This document shows, piece after piece, positions 1 through 7,759 of a stretch of 13,007 nt of DNA. Each line of letters opens with the position of its first letter. Positions within the stretch are counted from its first letter, which is position 1. This stretch comes from Sphingomonadaceae bacterium (GTDB lineage: Bacteria; Pseudomonadota; Alphaproteobacteria; Sphingomonadales; Sphingomonadaceae), in assembly GCA_016462305.1 (NCBI GenBank), contig JAEMTM010000012.1, positions 10,913 through 23,919 of the forward strand, given 5' to 3'. The position numbers were made by a program, and so were the translations under genes. Under the pieces are notes generated by a model. The model had not been told where the DNA came from, made no database searches, and saw nothing but the letters and a program-made list of their open reading frames with translations.

Positions 1-186
1 AATCAGACTTTCTTATTCGGCGTGCAATGACTTTCGCGCCGGCCCCAGTGGCGCCAGCCCTTTCACGTTCTCACAATGTAAGGATGTCATCGGTATAGCC
101 CTGGCGACTTTCATATGCAAGTGTCTTGCACATCGCCCCGTTACGCACCAATTGACACGGGCAGATATAAAATGGAGCTTTGCATC

Positions 187-1320
187 ATGTCAAAATTGTC
201 TTTTCTGATCGGCGCATCATTTCTGGCCGCCGCCTGCCAGCCTTCGGTCAGTGATGCTGCCCCTGCGGACAACAGTGCTGCGCCTTTTGATGTCGCCGTC
301 GTTGCAGATTTCGACGAACCTTGGGCCATGACATTCGTCCCCGGAACGCCTTATGCGCTGGTGACGGAGAAAAAAGGTAAGCTCAAGCTGTGGCAAAATG
401 AAGGTGTCATTGTCGATGTCGAGGGCGTTCCTGCGGTCGCTTATGGCGGCCAAGGCGGGCTTGGTGATGTCATCCTCCACCCCGACTTTGCCAACAACAA
501 TTTCGTCTATCTCAGCTTTGCAGAGGCAGGCGAAGGTGGCTTTGGTGCGGCAGTTGCCCGTGGCAAGCTGGATGTAACAAGCGCAAAGCCGATGCTGACC
601 GACGTTCAAATCATCTGGCGTCAGGAACCAAAGGTTTCGGGGCAAGGCCATTATGGCCATCGCCTCGCTTTTGGTCCGGACGGCATGCTGTATATCAGCA
701 GCGGCGAGCGGCAGAAGTTCGACCCCGCACAGGATCTCAACCAAAATCTGGGCAAAATTGTGCGTTTGACCGACGGCGGCATGGTCCCGTCGGACAACCC
801 CTTTTATGACCAAGGCCGGGTAAAGTCGCAAATCTGGTCTTACGGGCATCGCAATCCGCTTGGTATTGCCTTTGATGCACAAGGTCGCTTGTGGAACCAA
901 GAAATGGGCCCCGCTGGCGGTGATGAATTAAACCTTGTCAAAAAGGCAGCCAATTACGGTTATCCAACCGTGTCCAATGGCGACCATTATGACGGCCGCA
1001 ATATCCCCGACCATATGGCGGGCGATGGTTTCGAAGCGCCGAAGGTTTCGTGGAACCCGGCCATTTCTCCGGCCGGATTGATGATCTACTCGGGCGACAT
1101 GTTCAAAGCATGGAAAGGCAGCGCGTTTATCGGCGGCCTGGGTGCAAAGGCCTTGGTCCGTGTGAAACTGGACGGCGAAAATGCGACAAAGGCCGACCAA
1201 TGGGACATGGGCGCACGTATCCGCGAAGTCGAACAGGGTCCCGATGGCGCTATCTGGTTGCTTGAAGACGAACGCGCAGGGTCAAAGGGCCGCTTGTTGA
1301 AGCTGACACCGAAGCCGTGA
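187..1320 (+). CDS. PQQ-dependent aldose sugar dehydrogenase (YliI/Asd-like), probable lipoprotein
   Basis: Predicted six-bladed beta-propeller quinoprotein of the glucose/sorbosone dehydrogenase family, which oxidises aldose sugars in the periplasm using PQQ and Ca2+ and passes electrons to the respiratory chain. The ATG at 187 is chosen because GGAG lies 9 nt upstream and it opens directly into a signal peptide; the in-frame ATGs at 115 and 172 would put a poor leader ahead of it. The product is 377 aa. The hydrophobic segment 4-16 ends in AAAC with Cys17, a plausible but non-ideal lipobox. Seen motifs: GHYGHRL (154-160, candidate catalytic His155), FGPDG (162-166), YGHRNPLG (219-226), EMGPAGGDELN (239-249, the PQQ/Ca2+ turn) and GPDGAIWLL near the C-terminus. 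E. coli YliI has His where Met240 stands here. Family assignment is firm; the substrate is unknown. No PQQ synthesis genes are in view. Confidence 0.88.
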   Translation: MSKLSFLIGASFLAAACQPSVSDAAPADNSAAPFDVAVVADFDEPWAMTFVPGTPYALVTEKKGKLKLWQNEGVIVDVEGVPAVAYGGQGGLGDVILHPDFANNNFVYLSFAEAGEGGFGAAVARGKLDVTSAKPMLTDVQIIWRQEPKVSGQGHYGHRLAFGPDGMLYISSGERQKFDPAQDLNQNLGKIVRLTDGGMVPSDNPFYDQGRVKSQIWSYGHRNPLGIAFDAQGRLWNQEMGPAGGDELNLVKKAANYGYPTVSNGDHYDGRNIPDHMAGDGFEAPKVSWNPAISPAGLMIYSGDMFKAWKGSAFIGGLGAKALVRVKLDGENATKADQWDMGARIREVEQGPDGAIWLLEDERAGSKGRLLKLTPKP

Positions 1321-1327
1321 GCGAACT

Positions 1328-1355
1328 GGCGGTGGCGCTTTATTGCGCCGCCGTT
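1328..1355. terminator. Hairpin between convergent genes, possible bidirectional terminator
   Basis: An 11-bp stem (1328-1338 paired with 1345-1355, with three G-T wobbles) around a 6-nt loop TTTATT lies 7 nt after the dehydrogenase stop. It overlaps the last codons and the TAA of the DUF1499 gene on the other strand. Neither side has a clear T-run, so it is a weak candidate for an intrinsic terminator; its position between two converging genes is the main support. Confidence 0.35.
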
Positions 1356-2212
1356 ACCGTTCCGGTTAAATCGGCCAGAAACGACCGGACGCGTTTGGCG
1401 TTCACGCCCAAGTCGCTCTGCCCAACGCGGCTGACGGAACGCATATCGACAATGCTCCCCTCGCCCGTGTCTGATGGACGGACGCGCAATATGACATCAT
1501 CTTTGAACTGGAAAAATGCGCTCGTTTCGGTGGCTTCTAAACGGCCTTCTTCTGGTAAAGATGTTGCGACATCCCAACCACGTGCTTTGGCCAGACGCTC
1601 CGCCTTGGCAATCACCATCGGCACCGGTTCGTTCACCCGCACGGAACGGATATCGCCATAGGCCTTTTGATGCACCATCGCCCAGCGTTGTTCCGGCGTC
1701 AGGCCGCGCATTTTCGCATCGTCAGCACCGGGAACCGCGTCCCAATTGTCCGCACGCAATTGCAATGTCTGAAAGGCTGGCGGATCGGCAAGGTCGGTCG
1801 AAACGTCATGAATGGCAGGCACAGTCAGCGCCTTGACAAGGAACGTGCCGACCCAACCAACATAGACCAAAGCGACCAGCATCCCGATCCAGCGCCGTGC
1901 GCGCAAGGGTGGAGTGGAGGATTTACGGACGCGCAGCTCTTGAATGAGCCCCATCAAAATAGCCACTATCCCCAAAAGAAAGGCCCCCGCGACCCCCTTC
2001 AGGCCCGATGTATATTCCCAAAAACCCCAAGCTGTGCCAACCGCCGCAACCGCACCCCAGACCAAAGCACCGAGGCCAGCAATCAAAACCAGATAGCCAA
2101 GAATATCTTTTTGGGCACGCGGTTGCGCCGAAGCAGGTGATAATGTCGCCTCTGCTGCCTCCTGGGGCGCTTCCTGATCGGTCAAATTCTCTCTCCTGCG
2201 TGACGAAGCCAT
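1340..2212 (-). CDS. DUF1499 family membrane protein
   Basis: 290-aa inner-membrane protein of unknown function. A charged, Ala/Glu-rich N-terminal tail (1-34) is followed by three predicted membrane helices (about 38-62, 72-91 and 108-128). The soluble DUF1499 domain follows from about residue 133, opening with the family signature VPAIHDVSTDLADPPAF (131-147) and ending near the C-terminus. The ATG at 2212 has no clear Shine-Dalgarno. Inside the reading frame AGGAG at 2197-2193 sits 7 nt before a TTG (codon 10, 2185-2183), so translation may really begin there; the difference affects only the disordered tail. The gene stands alone: convergent with the dehydrogenase and divergent from the GNAT gene. 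The domain call is confident; no biochemical role can be assigned. Confidence 0.85.
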   Translation of the reverse strand: MASSRRRENLTDQEAPQEAAEATLSPASAQPRAQKDILGYLVLIAGLGALVWGAVAAVGTAWGFWEYTSGLKGVAGAFLLGIVAILMGLIQELRVRKSSTPPLRARRWIGMLVALVYVGWVGTFLVKALTVPAIHDVSTDLADPPAFQTLQLRADNWDAVPGADDAKMRGLTPEQRWAMVHQKAYGDIRSVRVNEPVPMVIAKAERLAKARGWDVATSLPEEGRLEATETSAFFQFKDDVILRVRPSDTGEGSIVDMRSVSRVGQSDLGVNAKRVRSFLADLTGTVTAAQ

Positions 2213-2357
2213 CTAAGCGGCGCATGCTAATAGATGTTCCGTCGAAAGGCAATTTACGGCGGCTTTTATAATCGGCAACAGGATATTCGATTGGACAAAC
2301 ACCGCCCGCAATGACAGGGGACGCGGCTATTATGTCCCATTTCCCGGCAAGTTTAAT

Positions 2358-2837
2358 ATGCATAACACCCCCCTTTCAGGCATATCCGCAGATAGGTTGA
2401 ACGCTTTACTCGATGATGCGTTCGGGGCGGACCGGCGTGTGCGAACGGCCTATTTGCTGCGTAAAGGCATGGCCGCCATAGATCATCTGTCCTTCGGCAT
2501 TTTGGACGATGATGCACTAATCGCGAGCATTCAGTGTTGGCCAGTGCGCGTTGGAATGGCCGATCTGGTCTTGGTGGGGCCAGTCGCCGTCGCCAGCCAT
2601 CGCCAGAATGAAGGGCTTGGAAAACGATTGATGCAATTGATGCTCAACGCCGCAACGGCGCGCGATGCGCCAATGGTGATGATTGGCGATCCGGAATATT
2701 ATGGCCGTTTTGGTTTTGAAGCCAAGGGCACATCTGGCTGGACCTTACCCGGACCTTGGGAGCCGCGGCGTTTGCTGCTGCGCAATGTCGAAATGGTTGC
2801 CTTGCCAATACATGCTATGCTCTCTCCTGCCGACTAA
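2358..2837 (+). CDS. GNAT family N-acetyltransferase (YhbS-like)
   Basis: 159-aa single-domain GCN5-related acetyltransferase, expected to move an acetyl group from acetyl-CoA to an amine on a small molecule or protein in the cytoplasm. The acetyl-CoA binding motif A is visible: VGPVAV (73-78) forms the beta-4 strand and QNEGLG (83-88) is the Q/R-x-x-G-x-G/A pyrophosphate loop. DPEYYGRFGF (111-120) is the characteristic motif of the YhbS (COG3153) subgroup. No good Shine-Dalgarno precedes the ATG at 2358, but the start is the only sensible one, giving the full N-terminal part of the fold. It lies 38 bp before the DUF1285 gene on the same strand and could be the first gene of that cluster. Substrate unknown. 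Confidence 0.88.
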   Translation: MHNTPLSGISADRLNALLDDAFGADRRVRTAYLLRKGMAAIDHLSFGILDDDALIASIQCWPVRVGMADLVLVGPVAVASHRQNEGLGKRLMQLMLNAATARDAPMVMIGDPEYYGRFGFEAKGTSGWTLPGPWEPRRLLLRNVEMVALPIHAMLSPAD

Positions 2838-2875
2838 ACTTTGACGATTGGCCTGATTGGACGTATCGCAAGTCT

Positions 2876-3427
2876 ATGCCGTATGAAGCACCTGATCTTG
2901 CCAAGCTAACCCTGTCGGACATTGCCGAACTTGTCGCGACGCGAAAATTGCCACCTGTCGAAAGCTGGGAGCCGGCCTCCACCGGCGATAGCGAAATGCG
3001 GATCGCGTCGGACGGCAAATGGTTTCATCAGGGCGGGGAAATTACCCGGCCGGCCATGATCCGTGCCTTTTCCAGCCTATTGCGCCGCGATGCCGATGGA
3101 CGATATTGGCTTGTGACGCCGCAGCAAAAGCTGTCGATCATTGTCGACGACGCCCCGTTTATTGCCGCCGAATTGCAAAGCGAAGGCGAAGGCCCCGAAC
3201 GCAGCTTGGCATTCCGGCTCAACAGCGATGACCTTGTTTTTGCCGATGCCGATCACCCAATCGAAATGCGCGGTGGCATGTTATATGTGCATGTGCGCGG
3301 CGGAATGTCCGCAAGGCTTGCGCGTCCAGTCTATTATGAACTCGCCAATTTGGCGCTTGCCGAAAATCCGGAAGACCCAAGCATCTGGAGCAAAGGCGCG
3401 CAATTCCGGCTGGCTTCGCCTGTATGA
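2876..3427 (+). CDS. DUF1285 domain protein
   Basis: 183-aa cytoplasmic protein with no signal peptide or membrane helix, matching DUF1285, an uncharacterised family common in alpha- and gammaproteobacteria. Visible family hallmarks are the N-terminal LPPVESWEP (25-33), the IASDGKWFHQGGEITR block (43-58), FSSLLRRDADGRYWLVTP (65-82) and VDDAPF (90-95). The ATG at 2876 fits the usual family N-terminus; the reading frame is open further upstream, but that would overlap the GNAT gene. The ribosome site is weak. The stop overlaps the Nudix start as ATGA (3424-3427), so translation is probably coupled to the CoA pyrophosphatase and, through it, to cca. The context suggests a role near nucleotide, CoA or tRNA metabolism, but this is inference only. 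Confidence 0.85.
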   Translation: MPYEAPDLAKLTLSDIAELVATRKLPPVESWEPASTGDSEMRIASDGKWFHQGGEITRPAMIRAFSSLLRRDADGRYWLVTPQQKLSIIVDDAPFIAAELQSEGEGPERSLAFRLNSDDLVFADADHPIEMRGGMLYVHVRGGMSARLARPVYYELANLALAENPEDPSIWSKGAQFRLASPV

Positions 3428-3996
3428 GCTGGCGGCAGCGGCTGCAAATGGCGCTTGATCCCGCGCTCAGCATAGAGATTGAAGACGAACGGCACTTTGC
3501 CGTCGACACGCACCGTGCGGCGGCGGTCCTGATCCCCATAACCGACCGGGCGGAACCTGGTGTCATCTTGACTCAGCGCCCCACCTGGTTGCGCAGCCAT
3601 GCGGGCCAAATTGCCTTTCCCGGTGGCAAGGTCGATGAAAGCGACGAAAACGCAATCGCGGCGGCCTTGCGTGAGGCGCATGAGGAATTGAATATCCCGC
3701 CAACAATAGTTGACGTCATCGGCGTGGCGGACATCTATTTCTCCGGCAGCGGCTATAGCATCGCCCCTGTCGTTGGTTTCATTCCCGCTGACCTTATCAT
3801 GCGGCCCAACCCGCAAGAAGTTGATGACTATTTCGAAGTGCCGCTTGCCTTCTTGCTTGATCCTGCCAATTCGGTTCGAAAAGAGGCCGCTTGGAATGGG
3901 CAACAACGTATTTATTATGACATGCAATGGGGCGAACGACGGATATGGGGCGTGACGGCGGGGATCATCGCAAATCTCGTGCGGCGGCTGGCATGA
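3424..3996 (+). CDS. Nudix hydrolase, probable CoA pyrophosphatase (NudL/UPF0035-like)
   Basis: 190-aa Nudix hydrolase predicted to cleave coenzyme A or its derivatives into 4'-phosphopantetheine and 3',5'-ADP. The CoA-subgroup (UPF0035) signature is visible upstream of the Nudix box: ILTQRPTWLRSHAGQIAFPGG, residues 48-68 with FPGG at 65-68. The Nudix helix follows as REAHEEL (83-89), with Glu87/Glu88 as the expected metal ligands. The gap between the glycines and REAHEE is one residue longer than in the generic Nudix box, as usual in this subgroup. The ATG at 3424 overlaps the DUF1285 stop, and its own TGA (3994-3996) overlaps the cca start, so it is the middle gene of a coupled trio. Substrate is inferred from the subgroup signature, not proven. 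Confidence 0.9.
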   Translation: MSWRQRLQMALDPALSIEIEDERHFAVDTHRAAAVLIPITDRAEPGVILTQRPTWLRSHAGQIAFPGGKVDESDENAIAAALREAHEELNIPPTIVDVIGVADIYFSGSGYSIAPVVGFIPADLIMRPNPQEVDDYFEVPLAFLLDPANSVRKEAAWNGQQRIYYDMQWGERRIWGVTAGIIANLVRRLA

Positions 3997-5216
3997 CGCT
4001 TGTGCGCCTGCCCGATGCCGAATGGCAGCATAATGATGGCCTGAAAAGCGTTTTGGCGGCGCTGGATGATGTTTATGGCGGGCCGCGTTATGTGGGCGGC
4101 GCGGTGCGCGACACGCTGCTTGGTTTGCCCGTATCCGATGTTGATATTGCAACGGCCTTATTGCCAGATGAAGTCATCAACCGTTTGGAAGCTGCGGGCA
4201 TTAAGGCCATTCCGACCGGCATCGAACATGGCACAGTCACCGCCGCTGTGGCTGGCAAAAATTACGAGATCACCACATTGCGGCGCGATGTTGCAACCGA
4301 TGGCCGCCGTGCGACGGTTGCTTTTACGACGGATTGGCAGGAGGACGCAAGCCGCCGCGACTTCACAATCAACGCCTTATATGCGGACCCCAAAAGCGGG
4401 GAAGTCTTCGACTATTTTGAAGGATTAAGCGATCTGGAAGCCCGCAGACTGCGGTTTATTGGCGATGCCAATCAACGGATCGCCGAAGATTTCTTGCGCA
4501 TATTGCGCTATTTCCGGTTCCTTGCCCGCTATGGCGGCGGGCAGATTGACGCTGACGCCATTGCGGCATGCGCAGTTGGCGCACATGGGCTGACCGCCTT
4601 GTCCCGCGAACGGATAGCGCAGGAACTCATCCGCATATTGGGATTGAAAAATCCGGTCGCATCGGTCGAGCTGATGATCGATAACGGCATCTTCACGCCG
4701 TTTCTTCCCGAGTTAGCCAGCGATGCCGCCGATAAACTGCGGCACCTTGTGGAGCGCGAAGCGCAATTTGCGCAGCCTGCCTCGCTGCCTGCGCGCTTTC
4801 TGGCGCTGTTGACCCGCGATCGTGTTGCGGCCGATAAGGTTGCGGCGCGGTTGAAACTGCCCAACAAAATGCGCGAGGGCTTTGCCCAAAGGTTGCGCGT
4901 AGGCATCCCGACACCCTTTAATGTCCGCGCTATCGCCTATCGTGCGAATATCGACGCTGCACGCGATGCCGTGATGCTATATGCTGTTGATGCAGCGGTG
5001 CCGGAATGTCTGGCGCGGCTGGAACAATGGGATATTCCAACGCTTTCGATCAAGGGCGGCGAACTCATTGTCATGGGCTTACCCGCTGGCCCCGTGGTCG
5101 CAAAAACGCTGCAAGCCATTGAGGCTGCTTGGATAAATGAGGATTTCCCCGATGCGGCACGCCAGCGCGAACTGGCGGTACAAGTGGTCAACGCGGTTTT
5201 GTCCGGGCTTGATTAA
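3993..5216 (+). CDS. cca: CCA tRNA nucleotidyltransferase (class II)
   Basis: 407-aa class II nucleotidyltransferase that adds or repairs the 3'-CCA end of tRNAs from CTP and ATP. Motifs in order: VGGAVRD (34-40) and the catalytic DVD with Asp49 and Asp51; DASRRDFTINAL (118-129), containing the RRD nucleotide-recognition motif; and EDFLRILRYFRFLARY (165-180), the helical motif of the neck region. The C-terminal half is helical body and tail, and there is no HD phosphohydrolase domain of the E. coli long form. The start at 3993 is preferred over an in-frame ATG at 3927 because it makes the ATGA overlap with the Nudix gene and gives the usual family N-terminus. A poly(A) polymerase is the main alternative; length and context favour CCA addition. 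The TAA at 5214-5216 overlaps the parC stop on the other strand. Confidence 0.92.
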   Translation: MTLVRLPDAEWQHNDGLKSVLAALDDVYGGPRYVGGAVRDTLLGLPVSDVDIATALLPDEVINRLEAAGIKAIPTGIEHGTVTAAVAGKNYEITTLRRDVATDGRRATVAFTTDWQEDASRRDFTINALYADPKSGEVFDYFEGLSDLEARRLRFIGDANQRIAEDFLRILRYFRFLARYGGGQIDADAIAACAVGAHGLTALSRERIAQELIRILGLKNPVASVELMIDNGIFTPFLPELASDAADKLRHLVEREAQFAQPASLPARFLALLTRDRVAADKVAARLKLPNKMREGFAQRLRVGIPTPFNVRAIAYRANIDAARDAVMLYAVDAAVPECLARLEQWDIPTLSIKGGELIVMGLPAGPVVAKTLQAIEAAWINEDFPDAARQRELAVQVVNAVLSGLD

Positions 5217-7537
5217 TCAAATTGATTGTTCCGCGGGAATCCCTGCGGCGGCAATCGGCCAGCGGCACCGCGCGCAACACGCCATAACGACATGTCATTC
5301 TCCGTCCGCATCCGCCCGCTGTCGCCGCCCATGGCCCAGCTAAGGCCTTCGCTCATGCGGAAACACATGGCATCCGCAAGCCCGCCATCCTTATACCGTT
5401 GCAAGGTAACGCCCTGCCCTTTGGACATTTCAGGGATTTCGGTCATCGGGAAGACAACCAGTTTCCGGTTATCGCCCACCACGGCGACATATTGATCGCG
5501 CAAGGCGGCCTCGTCCGCAGTCTCCGGCGGTGCGAGGCGGACGACTTTCAGCCGCGTGCCAGGCTTCAATGTCACAACGCCGCGTCCTTTGCGCGTTTCG
5601 GCGATAACGTCGCTTATGCGAGCAATAAAGCCTTTTCCGGTAGTCGCGGCCAGCAACATTCGGCCATCGGCAACGGCCGGGAAAACGGCGACAATATCGT
5701 TACCTGCTTCAATGTCGATCATCGTGCTCACCGGCTCACCGAAACCGCGCGCGCCGGGAAGTTTATCCGCACCCAAGGTGTAAAAACGGCCATTTGCGGT
5801 GGCAATCAGGATCTTGTCCGTGGTTTGGGCATGGAAGGCAAAAGCGGGGCCATCCCCTTCCTTGAACTTGAAATCTGCGCGTGCGGAGAGGTCCGCATGC
5901 CCCTTCATCGCCTTGATCCAGCCGCGCTTTGACATGATGACGGTCACAGGTTCGCGTTCCACAAAGGCCTCAAGCGAAATCTCGCGCGCCTGCCCCGCTT
6001 CTTCCAAACTTGTCCGGCGACGTCCAAGCGCCGTTTCTTCGGCGTAATTCTTACGCAGTGCCGAAAGGTCTTTCTTCAAACGCTTCTTTTGCAGCGCCGG
6101 GCTTTCGATCAATTTTACAAGATCTTCCCGCTCGGCCTCTAACGCCTCAAGCTCCCGCCGCAGTTCCATTTCCTCAAGCCTGCGCAAGGACCGCAAACGC
6201 ATATTAAGAATGGCCTCGGCCTGACGGTCATTCAATTGGAATTCCGCCATCATGACGGGCTTGGGTTCGTCCTCCGAACGGATAATCTCGATAATGCGAT
6301 CAAGATTAAGGAACGCAATGATATAGCCTTGAAGCAGCTCCAGCCGTGCGTCTATCTTCTCAAGCCGGTGCTGGGATTTGCGGACGAGCACTTCAATCTG
6401 GTGCCGCAACCAATGCAGCAGGACTTCGCCTATGCCCATAACCTTGGGCGTGCGGTCGGAATCCAACACGTTCATGTTTAACGAGAAGCGCGTTTCCAAA
6501 TCGGTCAGGCGGAACAAGGCATTTTTCAGGTCTTCGGGGTCAACATTGCGGCTTTTCGGCACAAGCACAATGCGGACATGCGCGTCGCTTTCATCGCGAA
6601 TGTCATCAAGAATGGGTAGCTTTTTGTCGGCAATGAGCTGCGCGATTTGCTCAATCAGCTTGCCCTTTTGCACTTGATAGGGAATTTCAGACACGACCAA
6701 TTGCCAAGTACCGCCGGGCAGTTTTTCAACGCCGGTTGGTTCCCATTTTTTGTCATCCTGCCAACCGTTGGAAAAACGCGCGCGCACACGCATGGCACCT
6801 CGGCCAGAGGCATAAGCCGCGCTGATCACCGATGGGCTATCCACCAACACGCCGCCCGTCGCAAAATCCGGGCCACGCACAATGTCCATCAATTGTTCGT
6901 GACTGGCCTGCGGATTGTCAATCAACAGCATGGCCGCGTCAATAATCTCGGCGGCATTATGCGACGGTATGCTTGTCGCCATGCCCACGGCAATGCCGCT
7001 TGCCCCATTGGCCAGCAAGTTCGGGAACAGGCCGGGCATGACCTCTGGCTCTTCATCTTCGCCATTATAGGTTGGCCGAAAATCGGTCGCGTTTTCATCA
7101 AGCCCGTTCATCAGCTCAATCGCCGTCTTTGTCAGCCGCGCTTCGGTATACCGGTAAGCAGCCGCATTATCGCCGTCGATATTGCCAAAATTGCCTTGGC
7201 CATCGACCAAGGGATAGCGCAGGGAGAATGTCTGCGCGAGGCGGACCATTGCATCATATACCGACTGGTCGCCATGCGGGTGATATTTACCAATCACATC
7301 ACCGACGACCCGCGCGCATTTCTTATACCCGCTGGCCGGATCAAGCTTCAACAGGCGCATGGCCCATAATAGACGCCGATGTACCGGTTTAAGCCCGTCG
7401 CGCAAATCTGGCAAAGAACGCGCCGTAATCGTTGACATTGCATAGATCAGGTACCGTTCCGACAAAGCCGCATCAAACGGCGTATCAACTATCGCGTCGA
7501 ACGGATCTTCTGCTGGGGCATCAACGATATCAGACAT
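5213..7537 (-). CDS. parC: DNA topoisomerase IV subunit A
   Basis: 774-aa A subunit of the type IIA topoisomerase that, with ParE, decatenates daughter chromosomes. Seen: the N-terminal breakage-reunion domain with LPDLRDGLKPVHRR (42-55), the quinolone-region helix HPHGDQSVYDAMVR (86-99), and AAYRYTEARL (126-135) with the active Tyr130. A tower and long coiled coil rich in Glu, Arg and Leu spans about 385-500, and a shortened beta-pinwheel C-terminal domain begins near 530. The GyrA box (QRRGGKG) is absent and the C-terminal domain is short, which favours ParC over GyrA. The ATG at 7537 has only a weak ribosome site. Gln91 stands where E. coli ParC has Ser80. parE is not in the window. The gene converges on cca with overlapping stops and diverges from the receptor gene. 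Confidence 0.93.
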   Translation of the reverse strand: MSDIVDAPAEDPFDAIVDTPFDAALSERYLIYAMSTITARSLPDLRDGLKPVHRRLLWAMRLLKLDPASGYKKCARVVGDVIGKYHPHGDQSVYDAMVRLAQTFSLRYPLVDGQGNFGNIDGDNAAAYRYTEARLTKTAIELMNGLDENATDFRPTYNGEDEEPEVMPGLFPNLLANGASGIAVGMATSIPSHNAAEIIDAAMLLIDNPQASHEQLMDIVRGPDFATGGVLVDSPSVISAAYASGRGAMRVRARFSNGWQDDKKWEPTGVEKLPGGTWQLVVSEIPYQVQKGKLIEQIAQLIADKKLPILDDIRDESDAHVRIVLVPKSRNVDPEDLKNALFRLTDLETRFSLNMNVLDSDRTPKVMGIGEVLLHWLRHQIEVLVRKSQHRLEKIDARLELLQGYIIAFLNLDRIIEIIRSEDEPKPVMMAEFQLNDRQAEAILNMRLRSLRRLEEMELRRELEALEAEREDLVKLIESPALQKKRLKKDLSALRKNYAEETALGRRRTSLEEAGQAREISLEAFVEREPVTVIMSKRGWIKAMKGHADLSARADFKFKEGDGPAFAFHAQTTDKILIATANGRFYTLGADKLPGARGFGEPVSTMIDIEAGNDIVAVFPAVADGRMLLAATTGKGFIARISDVIAETRKGRGVVTLKPGTRLKVVRLAPPETADEAALRDQYVAVVGDNRKLVVFPMTEIPEMSKGQGVTLQRYKDGGLADAMCFRMSEGLSWAMGGDSGRMRTENDMSLWRVARGAAGRLPPQGFPRNNQFD

Positions 7538-7611
7538 GCATGAGCCGATAGCGGGCCAGCCCGCAGTCGCAAAGCAACGATTTCAGCAATCCACAGCTAA
7601 ATGCAATTTTT

Positions 7612-7623
7612 CGAATATATTCG
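7612..7623. promoter_or_regulatory. 12-bp AT-rich palindrome in the parC/receptor divergent spacer
   Basis: CGAATATATTCG is a perfect 12-bp palindrome about 75 bp upstream of parC and 137 bp upstream of the receptor start. Its right half overlaps TTCGGATAT (7620-7628), which recurs inverted as ATATCCGAA at 7724-7732, just before the receptor ribosome site. The arrangement resembles operator half-sites for a dimeric regulator, but no regulator is identified and no clear -35/-10 pair was found nearby. Confidence 0.3.
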
Positions 7624-7759
7624 GATATAAGCGCGTTGCCGCAAAGCCACAGTTGCATGGAAAAATATTTCAATAATGCGACTTCACTGGAACTTAACGC
7701 ATTAAAGTGTCATTTTCATGACCATATCCGAAACTGACGCATAACAATGGGGAAAGAAA

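Noticed and set aside
13..90. 25-codon ATG-started reading frame on the minus strand at the left edge
   Set aside because: Too short, no recognisable motif and no clear ribosome site; nothing in 1-186 could be supported as a gene.
152..171. TTGACA and TATAAA upstream of the dehydrogenase gene as a promoter
   Set aside because: They are only 8 bp apart, far from the 16-18 bp needed, and would place the transcription start on the ribosome site.
217..900. 227-codon minus-strand frame inside the dehydrogenase gene
   Set aside because: Fully covered by a gene with clear family motifs; its translation shows no coherent fold or motif.
3334..4152. 272-codon minus-strand frame across the DUF1285, Nudix and cca genes
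   Set aside because: Antisense to three confident genes joined by overlaps; composition is Arg/His-rich, as expected for a shadow frame.
6647..7369. 240-codon plus-strand frame inside parC
   Set aside because: Antisense to the highly conserved catalytic domain of ParC; no family resemblance.
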